Assembly (NCBI GenBank): GCA_009779895.1 | Contig: WRBB01000006.1 | Span: 1 to 64,000, forward strand | Source of the DNA: Lachnospiraceae bacterium | GTDB lineage: Bacteria; Bacillota; Clostridia; Lachnospirales; Lachnospiraceae | Length of the DNA: 64,000 nt | Direction: 5' to 3' | Shown: positions 46,358 to 55,298 of the stretch, in pieces | Layout: the number at the start of each line of letters is the position of its first letter | How positions within the stretch are numbered: the first letter of the stretch is position 1 | Made by a program: the position numbers and the translations under genes | Notes under the pieces: generated by a model | The model's input: only the letters and a program-made list of their open reading frames with translations | Databases searched by the model: none | What the model was told of the DNA's origin: nothing

Positions 46358-46399
46358 ACCGGCAATTGCGTAACAGTATTTTGTTTGCTTTTTGCCGGT
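46358..46399 (-). promoter_or_regulatory. Leader hairpin upstream of the zinc-ribbon gene
   Basis: ACCGGCAA (46358-46365) and TTGCCGGT (46392-46399) form a perfect 8-bp stem with a 26-nt loop. It would lie at the 5' end of the transcript, about 13 bases before the ribosome binding site of the gene starting at 46333. It has no U-tract, so it is not a terminator; it may affect mRNA stability or be a dyad operator. Confidence 0.45.
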
Positions 46400-46418
46400 T
46401 TATAACTTCCTAGCTTTC

Positions 46419-46447
46419 ATTATACTATATAAACAGATAATTTAAAA
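46419..46447 (-). promoter_or_regulatory. Probable promoter of the zinc-ribbon / LspA-like / nudC / yitT run
   Basis: On the minus strand a perfect TATAAT (46419-46424) is preceded after 17 bases by a weak TTTTAA (46442-46447). The -35 matches only 3 of 6, so an activator may be needed or the site is weak. Confidence 0.4.
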
Positions 46448-46481
46448 GCGTTTCTTTATATAGTAGGAAAATTTCCCGTTT

Positions 46482-47951
46482 CTACTTACCTGTCTCGTCT
46501 AAACGAGTTGGTGCTTGTCCACGCAATTGAATAATGGGTCCGCCACTCCCCTCGATATAATCCCTTGTAATCGTCACCTGCCCAATGTTGGCATCTTTGG
46601 GAATCTCATACATAATATCCAACATAAATTCTTCAATAATCGCACGCAAACCACGTGCGCCTGTATCTTTTTTCATCGCTTTTGTCGCAATTGCTTCTAA
46701 TGCACTATCGTCAAATTCCAACTTCACTTCATCCAGTGCCAATAATTTTTGATACTGCTTTAAAATAGCATTTTTAGGCTCTCGCAATATCTGCACCAAC
46801 ATATCTTTATCCAAACCACTCAACGTAAAAACAATCGGCAAACGGCCAATGAACTCAGGTATCATACCAAAATTGCGCAAATCCTCAATGGTGACTTTCG
46901 AAAGAATACCCTTATCCTTATCATATTTATCTTTTAACTCTGCATTAAATCCCATAGAGGTTTTTTTTGATAAACGCTCTTTGATGATTCCATCCAAATC
47001 CGGGAAAGCACCGCCGCAAATAAATAAAATATGCTTTGTATTAACCGTAGTCATAGGCACCATCGCATTTTTGCTATTTGCACCAACAGGCACTTCCACC
47101 TCGCTGCCCTCCAACAATTTCAACAAACCCTGTTGCACCGATTCACCACTGACATCCCGTTGACTGGAACTGCGTTTTTTCGCAATTTTATCAATTTCAT
47201 CAATGAAAATAATTCCCTGCTCCGCTCGCTCCACATCATTGTCCGCAGCCGCCAACAACTTAGAAACTACACTTTCAATATCATCTCCGATATAACCTGC
47301 CTCCGTCAAAGAAGTAGCATCGGTAATCGCCAAAGGTACATCCAACAAACGTGCAAGGGTACGAACCAAAAAAGTTTTTCCACTTCCCGTCGGCCCAATC
47401 ATCAACATATTGGATTTTTCAATTTCAATATCATCCATGGTATCCGTCACCACTCGCTTGTAATGATTATAAACCGCAACCGACATCGCCTTTTTTGCAT
47501 AATCCTGCCCCACCACATACGCATCTAAACTGGCTCGGATTTTATGGGGCGGTGGAATTTTCTTAATATCTAATTTCGCAAATTCTTTCGGCTTTTCTTC
47601 CGTTTTTTTCTTAATCCGTTGCTTTTTGGGCATACTCTTACCCAAGTCTTGCACATTCAAAAATTGTATCCCGGGGATATTCATCAATTTACTAAAATCA
47701 ATGTTGCCACTGCGCATTGCATCAAAACTTCTTTGCATACAATCTTTGCAAACAGTCATGCTATTGGGCATATCTACCATTTTGCCCGCCTTGCTTTCGG
47801 GGCGGTGACAAATCATACATACATGCTCATAACCATCATCGTCCTCTTGCGTATGCCCATTCTCCTTTTTTTCTTCCGAAACAGAATTTTCCTGCCCATC
47901 TTCTATTTCTGTCATCTCTCCATCTATGATTTTTTCGTCTTTTTCCGACAT
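46482..47951 (-). CDS. clpX: ClpX-type AAA+ unfoldase with an atypical N-terminus and loop
   Basis: ClpX unfolds proteins for the ClpP protease. The 489-residue protein has a Cys4 zinc-binding domain (C45, C48, C68 and C71), Walker A GPTGSGKT (186-193), Walker B IIFIDEIDKI, and the EFIGRLPIVFTL and KDTGARGLRAIIEE motifs of ClpX. Three features stand out: an acidic 40-residue N-terminal extension, a roughly 60-residue insert between the zinc domain and the AAA domain, and MGF (333-335) in place of the ClpP-docking IGF. clpP is not adjacent. It may be the only ClpX or a second paralogue; the rest of the genome would tell. Confidence 0.88.
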   Translation of the reverse strand: MSEKDEKIIDGEMTEIEDGQENSVSEEKKENGHTQEDDDGYEHVCMICHRPESKAGKMVDMPNSMTVCKDCMQRSFDAMRSGNIDFSKLMNIPGIQFLNVQDLGKSMPKKQRIKKKTEEKPKEFAKLDIKKIPPPHKIRASLDAYVVGQDYAKKAMSVAVYNHYKRVVTDTMDDIEIEKSNMLMIGPTGSGKTFLVRTLARLLDVPLAITDATSLTEAGYIGDDIESVVSKLLAAADNDVERAEQGIIFIDEIDKIAKKRSSSQRDVSGESVQQGLLKLLEGSEVEVPVGANSKNAMVPMTTVNTKHILFICGGAFPDLDGIIKERLSKKTSMGFNAELKDKYDKDKGILSKVTIEDLRNFGMIPEFIGRLPIVFTLSGLDKDMLVQILREPKNAILKQYQKLLALDEVKLEFDDSALEAIATKAMKKDTGARGLRAIIEEFMLDIMYEIPKDANIGQVTITRDYIEGSGGPIIQLRGQAPTRLDETGK

Positions 47952-48017
47952 ATATTTCCTCTTTCTACTACAATAATAATGGATGGTGCTATGCTAAGAT
48001 TTTTCCTACAAATCATA

Positions 48018-49982
48018 TCATACTTTGCCAAACATTTCTATAAAACCCGCTTCCGTAATAATAGGAACATTCAATTCTTTGGCTTTTTTATTTTTTGATG
48101 AGGTAGAATGTACATCATTGTTAATCAGATAATCTGTCTTAAAAGATACAGAACCACTCACTTTACCGCCACGGCTTTCAATGAACTCCTTTGCCGCATT
48201 GCGGTTGGCAAACTGAGTCACATTGCCTGTAATCACAAAGATTTTACCTGCTAAATCTTGTTGCACTTCCTGCGTCTCATCCGGCAGCTCCACTTCATCC
48301 AATAAAGTCAAAAAGATATTTTTATTTTCCGGCACTGCAAAATAATCCACAAAAGCCTTTGCAATAACCGTACCAATGGTAAACAATTGACTCAACTCTT
48401 CCTCTTTTGCCTTTAACAGTCGTTTTGGATCATTGGCATAAGCTTTACAAATCACCTTTGCAGTTGCCAAACCAACATTTGGGATACCCAAAGCAAATAT
48501 CAATTTTGGTAATGTGGTGGTCTTTGCCTGTTTTATACTTTGCATCAAATTAAAATAAGATTTTTCTCCGAAGCCCTCCATGCTTTTAATTTCCGCTGCA
48601 TATCGCTGCAAACGAAAAATATCCGTCACATCTTTGATAAAACCTTTTTCCACAAATTTCTCCAAACTAGCCTCGGATAAACCCTCTATATTCATGGCAT
48701 TTCGACTTACAAACAAGGCAAATAACTTTAAAGCCTTTGCCTGGCAGTTGGGATTAGGGCAATGTAATGTTTTTGTACCTAAATCCGTTTTAATTTCTGT
48801 CGGCGCATCACAAACCGGACAATACATTGGAATATCTTTCACACCACTACGTGTTATATTTTCAGCAATTTGCGGAATAATCATGTTTGCTTTATACACT
48901 TGGATTATATCCCCTATGCCCAATTCCAGTTCCTCTAAAATACTAATGTTGTGTACACTGGCCCGACTAACCGTAGTACCCTCCAATTCAACCGGATTAA
49001 AAATAGCAATGGGGTTAATCAAACCGGTTCTGGAAGGGCTCCACGCAATTTCAAGTAATGTGGTATCTTTGACTTCATCCGCCCATTTAAACGCAATGGA
49101 ATCTCTGGGAAATTTATTGGTAGAACCCAAGGATTTCCCATAAGCAATATCATCATAAGTGAGAACCAAACCATCGGTAGGCAAATCAAAGGATTCAATA
49201 GACTTCGCAAAATCAGCCACCTGTGCTTCCAAGGTATCTGCCTGCACCAAATGATGTTCCACCACTTCAAAACCTTGCACCTCTAACCAATCCATTTGAT
49301 ATTTTCGGGAATTTTTCCAATCTTTGCCCTCTGCACGCACCAGATGAAATGCCCAAAAATGAACATGACGCTGCGCAGTGATTTCATTATTTAATTGACG
49401 TACCGACCCGCTGCAAAGATTACGTGGATTTTTATATTTCACCAAATCATCATCCATTTCTTCGTTCAGTTGATTAAAATCCTTGTAACCAATCACCGCC
49501 TCACCTCTCAAAACCAACTCACCTTGAAAAGGAATTTCTAAAGGTAAATTACGAAAGGTTCTAACATTATTTGTGATAACCTCACCGATTTCTCCATTGC
49601 CTCTGGTCACACCTTTTTCCAATTTGCCGTTTCGATAGGTCAGTACCACTGTCAAACCATCCAATTTCCACGATATTACCCCTATCTGCTCAGATAAAAA
49701 TTCTACCAACTGCATAACATCCTTGGTCTTATCCAAGGACAACATCGGAGACTCATGTTCTTCCTTTGGCAACTCACCCATCACTTCATAACCTACATTA
49801 ATCGTAGGGCTAGATGCCAAAGTAGTGCCCAAAGCTTTTTCCAAAACCAACAGTTCATCATATAACTTATCATATTCAAAATCACTCATCACAGAATGGT
49901 TCTCCTGCTCATAAGCTCGTCTTGCTACGTTTAACACCCGAACCAATTCATGCATTCGCTTTAACTGTTCTGTTTTTCCCAT
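48018..49982 (-). CDS. ligA: NAD-dependent DNA ligase LigA
   Basis: LigA seals nicks during replication and repair using NAD. With the ATG at 49982 the protein has 654 residues: Ia and adenylation domain with the KLDG lysine (K106, in VISWKLDGLTV), OB-fold, Cys4 zinc finger (CPVCDAPTEI ... CPNPNCQAKAL), helix-hairpin-helix domain and a C-terminal BRCT domain. The motif reads KLDG where most have KIDG or KVDG. The preferred start overlaps the rluF stop by 1 base (TGATG) with AGAGGA about 7 bases upstream; an outer start at 50009 is less likely. Confidence 0.97.
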   Translation of the reverse strand: MGKTEQLKRMHELVRVLNVARRAYEQENHSVMSDFEYDKLYDELLVLEKALGTTLASSPTINVGYEVMGELPKEEHESPMLSLDKTKDVMQLVEFLSEQIGVISWKLDGLTVVLTYRNGKLEKGVTRGNGEIGEVITNNVRTFRNLPLEIPFQGELVLRGEAVIGYKDFNQLNEEMDDDLVKYKNPRNLCSGSVRQLNNEITAQRHVHFWAFHLVRAEGKDWKNSRKYQMDWLEVQGFEVVEHHLVQADTLEAQVADFAKSIESFDLPTDGLVLTYDDIAYGKSLGSTNKFPRDSIAFKWADEVKDTTLLEIAWSPSRTGLINPIAIFNPVELEGTTVSRASVHNISILEELELGIGDIIQVYKANMIIPQIAENITRSGVKDIPMYCPVCDAPTEIKTDLGTKTLHCPNPNCQAKALKLFALFVSRNAMNIEGLSEASLEKFVEKGFIKDVTDIFRLQRYAAEIKSMEGFGEKSYFNLMQSIKQAKTTTLPKLIFALGIPNVGLATAKVICKAYANDPKRLLKAKEEELSQLFTIGTVIAKAFVDYFAVPENKNIFLTLLDEVELPDETQEVQQDLAGKIFVITGNVTQFANRNAAKEFIESRGGKVSGSVSFKTDYLINNDVHSTSSKNKKAKELNVPIITEAGFIEMFGKV

Positions 49983-50725
49983 CACGATATCCTCTCCCAT
50001 AATCCACACAATTCCTCTTCCGTCAATTCACGATAAGCACCCTCTTTTAGGTTGCCTAATGTAATGTTGACAATGCGGGTACGAATGAGCTCTTTCACTT
50101 GATAACCCAAGGCTTCACACATACGACGAATTTGCCGGTTCAAACCTTGTGTCAATACAATAACAAAGGTATATGTTCCGATTTTTTCTATTGGGCAAGG
50201 GCGGGTTACTGTATTCAAAATAGCCACGCCTTTGCCCATTTGCTCCAAAAAATCATCCGTAAGCGCCTTTGTCACCGTCACTTTATACTCTTTCTCATGA
50301 AAATTCCGTGCACGCATCATTTGATTAATCAGGTCGCCGTTGTTTGTCATCAAAAGCAAACCCTTTGAATCTTTATCCAATCTTCCCGCGTAAGTAATTC
50401 GTGTGGGATAATTCAAAAAACGAATGATGCTATTTCGTTCTCTTCTCTCCTCCGTGCAAACAATACCTGCCGGTTTATTCACCATTAAAACGACAGGTTT
50501 TTCATGGCGATAAACAATCTTTTTTCCAAAATGAACCGTTTGATGGGGCATCACCACGGTACCCACTTCTGCCCGCATTCCATCTACAAAAATCTCTCCC
50601 TTTGCAATCAGCTTATCCGCTTCCCTGCGTGAGCATATTCCCGCTTCGCTTAAATATTTATTCAAACGAACCGCTTCCTTTTTGTTTTGCCAATCTAATT
50701 TATTCTTCACCACCAAGCACTCCAC
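49982..50725 (-). CDS. rluF: 23S rRNA pseudouridine synthase, RluF type
   Basis: This RsuA/RluB/RluE/RluF family enzyme isomerises a uridine of 23S rRNA to pseudouridine. It has an N-terminal S4 domain (VRLNKYLSEAGICSRREADK), the catalytic motif with Asp in YAGRLDKDSKGLLLMTNNGD, and GLNRQIRRMCEALGYQVKEL near the end. The sequence MMRARNFHEKEYKVTV points to RluF, which acts on U2604 in E. coli. The frame opens with a GTG at 50725; GTG codons 12 and 15 bases downstream are also possible. It is placed between the DHHW gene and ligA with overlaps on both sides. Confidence 0.9.
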   Translation of the reverse strand: MECLVVKNKLDWQNKKEAVRLNKYLSEAGICSRREADKLIAKGEIFVDGMRAEVGTVVMPHQTVHFGKKIVYRHEKPVVLMVNKPAGIVCTEERRERNSIIRFLNYPTRITYAGRLDKDSKGLLLMTNNGDLINQMMRARNFHEKEYKVTVTKALTDDFLEQMGKGVAILNTVTRPCPIEKIGTYTFVIVLTQGLNRQIRRMCEALGYQVKELIRTRIVNITLGNLKEGAYRELTEEELCGLWERIS

Positions 50726-51905
50726 TTAAATTATTATCTTGAAAAAATGTATTTCCACTATATAAAATCAAGGAATCCGTAATCCGGTACGTGGACATGA
50801 TTTCATCAATATGCCCCTGATAATACCTAGGATCAACTAGAATAATCTCCCGAAAATAAGGTGTCAAAAACTGAACAAAACTATTGGCAAAAGAATCTTT
50901 CACAATCAATAAACGGCGATTGTCCGGTGCTGTTGTCCGGATGGAAATCACCGATGTATTGCCGCCCAAAAAAACACCATATTGATCGTAGGTTTCCAGT
51001 TTTGAAGAATCAAACAATGAAGTGCTTCGCCTTTGTTCATCCACAAAATTCACAATCAACTCATCATCACCCCTTGGCACATAGACATAAATATCCTCTC
51101 GTACATTTTGTGCAAATCCACTACGTGAAGCCAAGGTGCCATTAAAGGTATTTGTCACAGGAAATGCCATAAAAGCACTGTTAAAATCCCCTGCAATACC
51201 CAAAGTCCCCGCTGCTTCTTGAAAGGCTATAAAAGCACCAAGAGAAGTCCAGTGATGATCCGTTTGAAAAAACACACCCTCGTCAGCATAATTGCGCAAA
51301 GGTATCATCACATCTATCCAAGCCAAATAATCTTCCAGTTCACGACCTACGTGATTCATTTGTCTGGTTTGGTCACTCACCACTGCAAACGATGGCAATC
51401 GATCCGATAAAACCGTCGCTGCGTCAGGCACCAACATCATACTATGATTGATATTGGGATAGCGTTTTGCAAATGACCGAATGGCTTCTATATTGACTTG
51501 CAGTTCATCTTGATTGGGGCTCACAATATCTTGCATCAATTGATTGTTGCGCCCTAAAAAAACATCATTTTCCATGCGACTGCCACCAATACGCTTAAAA
51601 TCCACACTTAAACCACGAAAAAAATCCCGACCTACAAACTGATCCGAAAGAAACTTCTCAAACTGACTCATATAAGTGCCGGAAGCCACACTGACGAGAC
51701 TAAACTCGGGACCCTGCGCCAAAACTCGATTTTCCCGCGCTGAAGTTTCCCGATTCGACGAAAGAACATTTGCCACAATCAAAAGAAAAAAGAACACAAA
51801 AAACACCCGCATCACTGTAATATGCAGCAAGGTATTGGGGGGCTTTCGTTTTTTAAGCCGACCTCGACCCCGGCCGATTTTTCCTACCTTACGTCTTCTT
51901 TTCAT
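50700..51905 (-). CDS. DHHW family protein (AlgX/AlgJ-like SGNH domain), O-acetylation partner
   Basis: The 401-residue protein has a very basic N-terminus, one membrane segment (about 28-48) and an extracytoplasmic AlgX/AlgJ-like domain. The family motif DHHW is at 216-219 (FQTDHHWTSLGAF), and the C-terminal KDSFANSF supplies the nucleophile-like Ser. In alginate and similar systems such proteins work beside MBOAT proteins to move acetyl groups onto extracellular polymers. It follows the MBOAT gene by 11 bases. The polymer is unknown; no polysaccharide synthase lies in the window. Confidence 0.85.
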   Translation of the reverse strand: MKRRRKVGKIGRGRGRLKKRKPPNTLLHITVMRVFFVFFFLLIVANVLSSNRETSARENRVLAQGPEFSLVSVASGTYMSQFEKFLSDQFVGRDFFRGLSVDFKRIGGSRMENDVFLGRNNQLMQDIVSPNQDELQVNIEAIRSFAKRYPNINHSMMLVPDAATVLSDRLPSFAVVSDQTRQMNHVGRELEDYLAWIDVMIPLRNYADEGVFFQTDHHWTSLGAFIAFQEAAGTLGIAGDFNSAFMAFPVTNTFNGTLASRSGFAQNVREDIYVYVPRGDDELIVNFVDEQRRSTSLFDSSKLETYDQYGVFLGGNTSVISIRTTAPDNRRLLIVKDSFANSFVQFLTPYFREIILVDPRYYQGHIDEIMSTYRITDSLILYSGNTFFQDNNLSGVLGGEE

Positions 51906-51916
51906 ACTTTTTCCTT

Positions 51917-53329
51917 TTAGAATCTAAAATATAAAAACGGTATATAAGTTTCCGTAATCAAAAATGCCAAGGAAAGAATAAATATACCCAAATAAATAAC
52001 ACAAATGGAACATTTTCTTGCAACTCGATGATTAAATGCGCCAACAATACTACGAAGTATCTTATAACCAATTGGAGATGAGCCTAAAATCGCCACGGAT
52101 AACAACAGCCAATTGGACAAGATTAAAAATATACTTCGTGAATCTACCAACCCATTGACACCTACACCAAATAACATTTGCAAATAACGAAATGCCTCTC
52201 CTAAGCTAGGACTAAAGAAAAACACCCAACCAATCATAATCAAAAACAGTGCATAAAAATGTCTCAATATTTTAGGTAATTTTTCAATCAAATTGCCCCA
52301 AATGTATTTCTCCAAAATCAATGCAATACCATAAAACAGACCCCAAATCACAAAATTCCAAGCGGCACCATGCCACAAACCCGTCAAACTCCAAACAATC
52401 AATAGATTGATGATATGTCTCGATACTGCCGCACGACTGCCCCCCAAGGGGATGTATACATATTCCCGAAACCAGGTACTCAATGTAATATGCCAACGTT
52501 GCCAAAATTCTTTGATGCTGGTTGCAACATAAGGGTAATCAAAGTTAACAGGCAACTCAAAGCCCAACATCTTACCCAATCCAATGGCCATATCTGAATA
52601 TCCACTAAAATCAAAATAAATTTGAAATGCAAAAGCAAACACACCAAGCCAAGCAGTTAAAACAGAAACGTTTTCTGCCCCTAAAGCTGATATCTGCGCA
52701 AACAATGTACCTGCTGAATCGGCTATCAGTACTTTTTTTGCCAATCCTATAATAAAAAGCATCAATCCTTTTGCAAATTTATCAAAAGAATAAATACGAT
52801 TTGTGAGCTGTTCTTCAATATCAATATAACGAACAATCGGACCTGCTACCAACTGCGGAAACATGGAAATATATAAACCAAATTTAAAAATATTTTTTTG
52901 TGCTTCTACTTTTTGACGATAAATATCAATTAAATAAGATAATGCCTGGAACGTATAAAAGGAAATACCAATTGGTAGAGGCAATTCCCGAACAGGAATC
53001 TCAAAGGGAAAAATCGTATTTAAAATCATAACCATAAAACCATAGTATTTGAAAAAACCTAAAATCGCCAAGTTTGCAATAATAGCAATGATTAGACTAT
53101 TTTTCGCTCGTCTTTTATTCTTTCGCTTTAAATAAATATCCAGTCCGCTAAAATAATTAACCAAAATGGACAACAACATCAAAAACAAATAGATCGGTTC
53201 TCCCCAAGCATAAAAAAAGAGACTCGCAAGCAAGAGTAACACATTCTTGATGCGACGTGGAGCGATATGGTATAATCCTAGCACAATTGGCAAAAATATT
53301 ATTAAAAAAGCAATACTATTAAATAGCAT
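51917..53329 (-). CDS. MBOAT family O-acyltransferase (AlgI/DltB-like)
   Basis: The 470-residue membrane protein has about ten to eleven membrane helices. Family residues are FFYAWGEPIYL, FFKYYGF, SFYTFQALSYLIDIYR, the EFWQRWHITLSTWFREYVYI block and the catalytic His in TGLWHGAAWNFVIWG (H320). It moves acyl groups from the cytosol across the membrane to extracellular acceptors. The neighbouring DHHW, DUF4358 and SGNH genes make a complete-looking O-acetylation set. DltB is less likely because dltA, dltC and dltD are absent. Confidence 0.92.
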   Translation of the reverse strand: MLFNSIAFLIIFLPIVLGLYHIAPRRIKNVLLLLASLFFYAWGEPIYLFLMLLSILVNYFSGLDIYLKRKNKRRAKNSLIIAIIANLAILGFFKYYGFMVMILNTIFPFEIPVRELPLPIGISFYTFQALSYLIDIYRQKVEAQKNIFKFGLYISMFPQLVAGPIVRYIDIEEQLTNRIYSFDKFAKGLMLFIIGLAKKVLIADSAGTLFAQISALGAENVSVLTAWLGVFAFAFQIYFDFSGYSDMAIGLGKMLGFELPVNFDYPYVATSIKEFWQRWHITLSTWFREYVYIPLGGSRAAVSRHIINLLIVWSLTGLWHGAAWNFVIWGLFYGIALILEKYIWGNLIEKLPKILRHFYALFLIMIGWVFFFSPSLGEAFRYLQMLFGVGVNGLVDSRSIFLILSNWLLLSVAILGSSPIGYKILRSIVGAFNHRVARKCSICVIYLGIFILSLAFLITETYIPFLYFRF

Positions 53330-53375
53330 CTATTTTACTTCCTCACTTTTGCAATGGCAAAACCCAACATACCCC

Positions 53376-53858
53376 TTATAAGGCTGATGTGAAAATGCGT
53401 CGCAATTCCTCTGCGTTGGGTCCAATTGCCAAAAATATGTAGTTTCCTCTCACTGTAAATTGAGCCTGCTCAATGAGTTTTGCCTGCTCAGGCAAATAAG
53501 TTGAAAAATCTTGACCACGAATGCTCAGCCTCGCCTCTACAATCCTAGAAACTTCCGCTGTTTGTTCTGCGTCTCTGGCCTTAATGAGTATCACTTCCTC
53601 CGCCGACAAATGAAAGGTGGAAACAAACATCATCGCACCCTCAAAGTCACCGGCATTGTAACCAAATATTCGCCGAAACCTCTGTTCATCTACTTGCTCC
53701 AGATCTGATTCTGCCAACACGTGTTCCAAAGGCATTGCCACTTCTTCAAAAGGTCTCGTGCTGCCGCTAACTGCATTCAATAAAAATGTAATATATAAAA
53801 TCACCGCCACAAAAGAGGCATATTTAAAAATATTGATAATCTTTAAACGCACCCTCAT
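53376..53858 (-). CDS. DUF4358 domain protein, membrane-anchored
   Basis: The protein of 160 residues has one N-terminal membrane segment (FKYASFVAVILYITFLLNAV) and a DUF4358-like domain (FRRIFGYNAGDFEGAMMFVS, EVILIKARDAEQTAEVSRIV, RGNYIFLAIG). Its function is unknown; the domain is common in Clostridia next to MBOAT and DHHW genes. The frame extends to 53891, but the ATG at 53858 forms an ATGA overlap with the upstream SGNH stop and has GAGGTGGCGG before it. I infer it is an extracytoplasmic accessory of the O-acetylation set. Confidence 0.8.
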   Translation of the reverse strand: MRVRLKIINIFKYASFVAVILYITFLLNAVSGSTRPFEEVAMPLEHVLAESDLEQVDEQRFRRIFGYNAGDFEGAMMFVSTFHLSAEEVILIKARDAEQTAEVSRIVEARLSIRGQDFSTYLPEQAKLIEQAQFTVRGNYIFLAIGPNAEELRRIFTSAL

Positions 53859-54616
53859 CGTTCCGCCACCTCGCGCATACTTTCCGCCCACTGTTGGTAA
53901 AACGCAGGCACAAAATGTATACCATCTTCCTCATACAAATCAGCCCGCACCATATGGCTATTATCCAAAAAGGCAATCTGCCGGCGATAAGCAAGGTCTT
54001 GCAAACCCTCATTTAAGGCAGGAATACGTTCAAATACAGCTTGTTCCGCAAGGACATCTGCACGTACCGGAAAAATAGCATTCACAATAATAACCGTCTC
54101 AGGCAGTGCTGTACGAACTTTGTCAATGACCTCTGCGTAAGAAGCAAGAATCTGGTCGTTGGTCAGCATACCTCCACTTAAATCATTCATACCCAGTGCC
54201 AAATAAATAATCCGTGGATTAAGCTCTTGTAATTGTCGGAGCTGATTACCAATATCTGACAAACGAGCACCTGTCGTTGCCACTACACTGGAGGGATTGA
54301 GGACATCATAAGCCAATAAACCCTCAGCAATAGAATCTCCCAGCACCACATTTCCATCAAAAAATTCTTTTAAACTAATGTCACCATTTTCAGCCCCATT
54401 GCCCATTTGTCTATCTTGTTCTTCCAAGCGTTGGATTCTGGATTCAATGGCATTGATATCCGCACTTTCCACCTGCATAATCAGCGCCAAACCCTCTGTA
54501 ATATCAGCACGCCGTCCTGTCACGGAGCCAATCCATTCAACCATCACAATCACAAATAACAAAGCAGCTACGATTATCATTGCGGCCCGTATCTGTTGTT
54601 GTCGTCTTTTTTGCAT
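53855..54616 (-). CDS. SGNH/GDSL-type hydrolase, membrane-anchored
   Basis: The 253-residue protein has one N-terminal membrane helix (about 11-30), a short coiled segment and an SGNH domain. Block I is VVLGDSIAEG with Ser95, block III is LGMNDLSGG with Asn144, and block V is EEDGIHF with Asp231 and His234; all catalytic residues are in place. Such enzymes act as esterases or acetyltransferases on extracellular glycans. It leads the set SGNH-DUF4358-MBOAT-DHHW and has a good promoter upstream (54676-54703), so acyl transfer or removal on the same polymer is the likely role. Confidence 0.85.
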   Translation of the reverse strand: MQKRRQQQIRAAMIIVAALLFVIVMVEWIGSVTGRRADITEGLALIMQVESADINAIESRIQRLEEQDRQMGNGAENGDISLKEFFDGNVVLGDSIAEGLLAYDVLNPSSVVATTGARLSDIGNQLRQLQELNPRIIYLALGMNDLSGGMLTNDQILASYAEVIDKVRTALPETVIIVNAIFPVRADVLAEQAVFERIPALNEGLQDLAYRRQIAFLDNSHMVRADLYEEDGIHFVPAFYQQWAESMREVAER

Positions 54617-54675
54617 ATTCTACATCACATCTTTCCTATTTCAACCTAGAAATTTCATTAGGATATGTCTGTTTT

Positions 54676-54703
54676 ATTATATACTTTTTAACTAAAAAGT
54701 CAA
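54676..54703 (-). promoter_or_regulatory. Promoter of the SGNH-DUF4358-MBOAT-DHHW set
   Basis: On the minus strand TTGACT (54698-54703) and TATAAT (54676-54681) are 16 bases apart. The transcript would begin near 54669, about 50 bases before the SGNH start codon. Confidence 0.7.
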
Positions 54704-54730
54704 TGTGTACTACTACTTCCTCGCTTTTTA

Positions 54731-54739
54731 TGCTATGAT
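54731..54739 (+). promoter_or_regulatory. Extended -10 promoter of the DUF5721 gene
   Basis: TGCTATGAT is a TGn-extended -10 element about 40 bases before the ATG at 54778. No clear -35 was seen, which is common for extended -10 promoters. Confidence 0.45.
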
Positions 54740-54777
54740 TATGTTTGTATTTAAAATGCCTTTATAAAGGAGAAACG

Positions 54778-55263
54778 ATGATTCAAATTCGCTTAACCGC
54801 AACCAAAAGCTTTATGTCCAAACTTTTGCTTTCTGATCACTTTGATGATTTTCAATGTATCGAGGGAGAAATCATCACATTCAATACATTTCATATAGAT
54901 GGTTTTACACAAAAAAGCTATTATGAGGAAAATGCCAATCTACCTGAATATTCTCCTTGGTCCACATTAAAAGGATTTGCCTTAGACCTTATCAAAGGCA
55001 AACGGCCCCCTGTCAGCTTTAAATTTATTTTTCGTTTGCCCCAGCACAATTTGCAACATCTTATCACCGATTATCATTTGGACTTTAAACCAGAACATGT
55101 GCAGGGACTTTATTTAAACATCCGCTATGAAGCAGATCTTTTGCTGTGTACCACCGGTACCGCAAGCAAAACTTTTACTTTGGACAAATCTCTAGAGCAA
55201 GCATGGGACAAAGAGGCCTTACACCTTTTTGATACCTTGGACATCCCTTATGAACAAGAATAA
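54778..55263 (+). CDS. DUF5721 family protein, function unknown
   Basis: The 161-residue protein (MIQIRLTATKSFMSKLLLSD) fits the DUF5721 family known from Lachnospiraceae: FDDFQCIEGEIITFNTFHID near the start, then WSTLKGFALDLIKGKRPPVS and VQGLYLNIRYEADLLLCTTG. It has no signal peptide or membrane segment, so it is cytosolic. An upstream frame extension exists, but the ATG at 54778 has AAAGGAG about 6 bases before it. It is followed 35 bases later by the DUF1836 gene; the two are likely co-transcribed. Confidence 0.82.
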   Translation: MIQIRLTATKSFMSKLLLSDHFDDFQCIEGEIITFNTFHIDGFTQKSYYEENANLPEYSPWSTLKGFALDLIKGKRPPVSFKFIFRLPQHNLQHLITDYHLDFKPEHVQGLYLNIRYEADLLLCTTGTASKTFTLDKSLEQAWDKEALHLFDTLDIPYEQE

Positions 55264-55298
55264 ACAAATACACCCTATCCATCATTGAGGTAAATACG

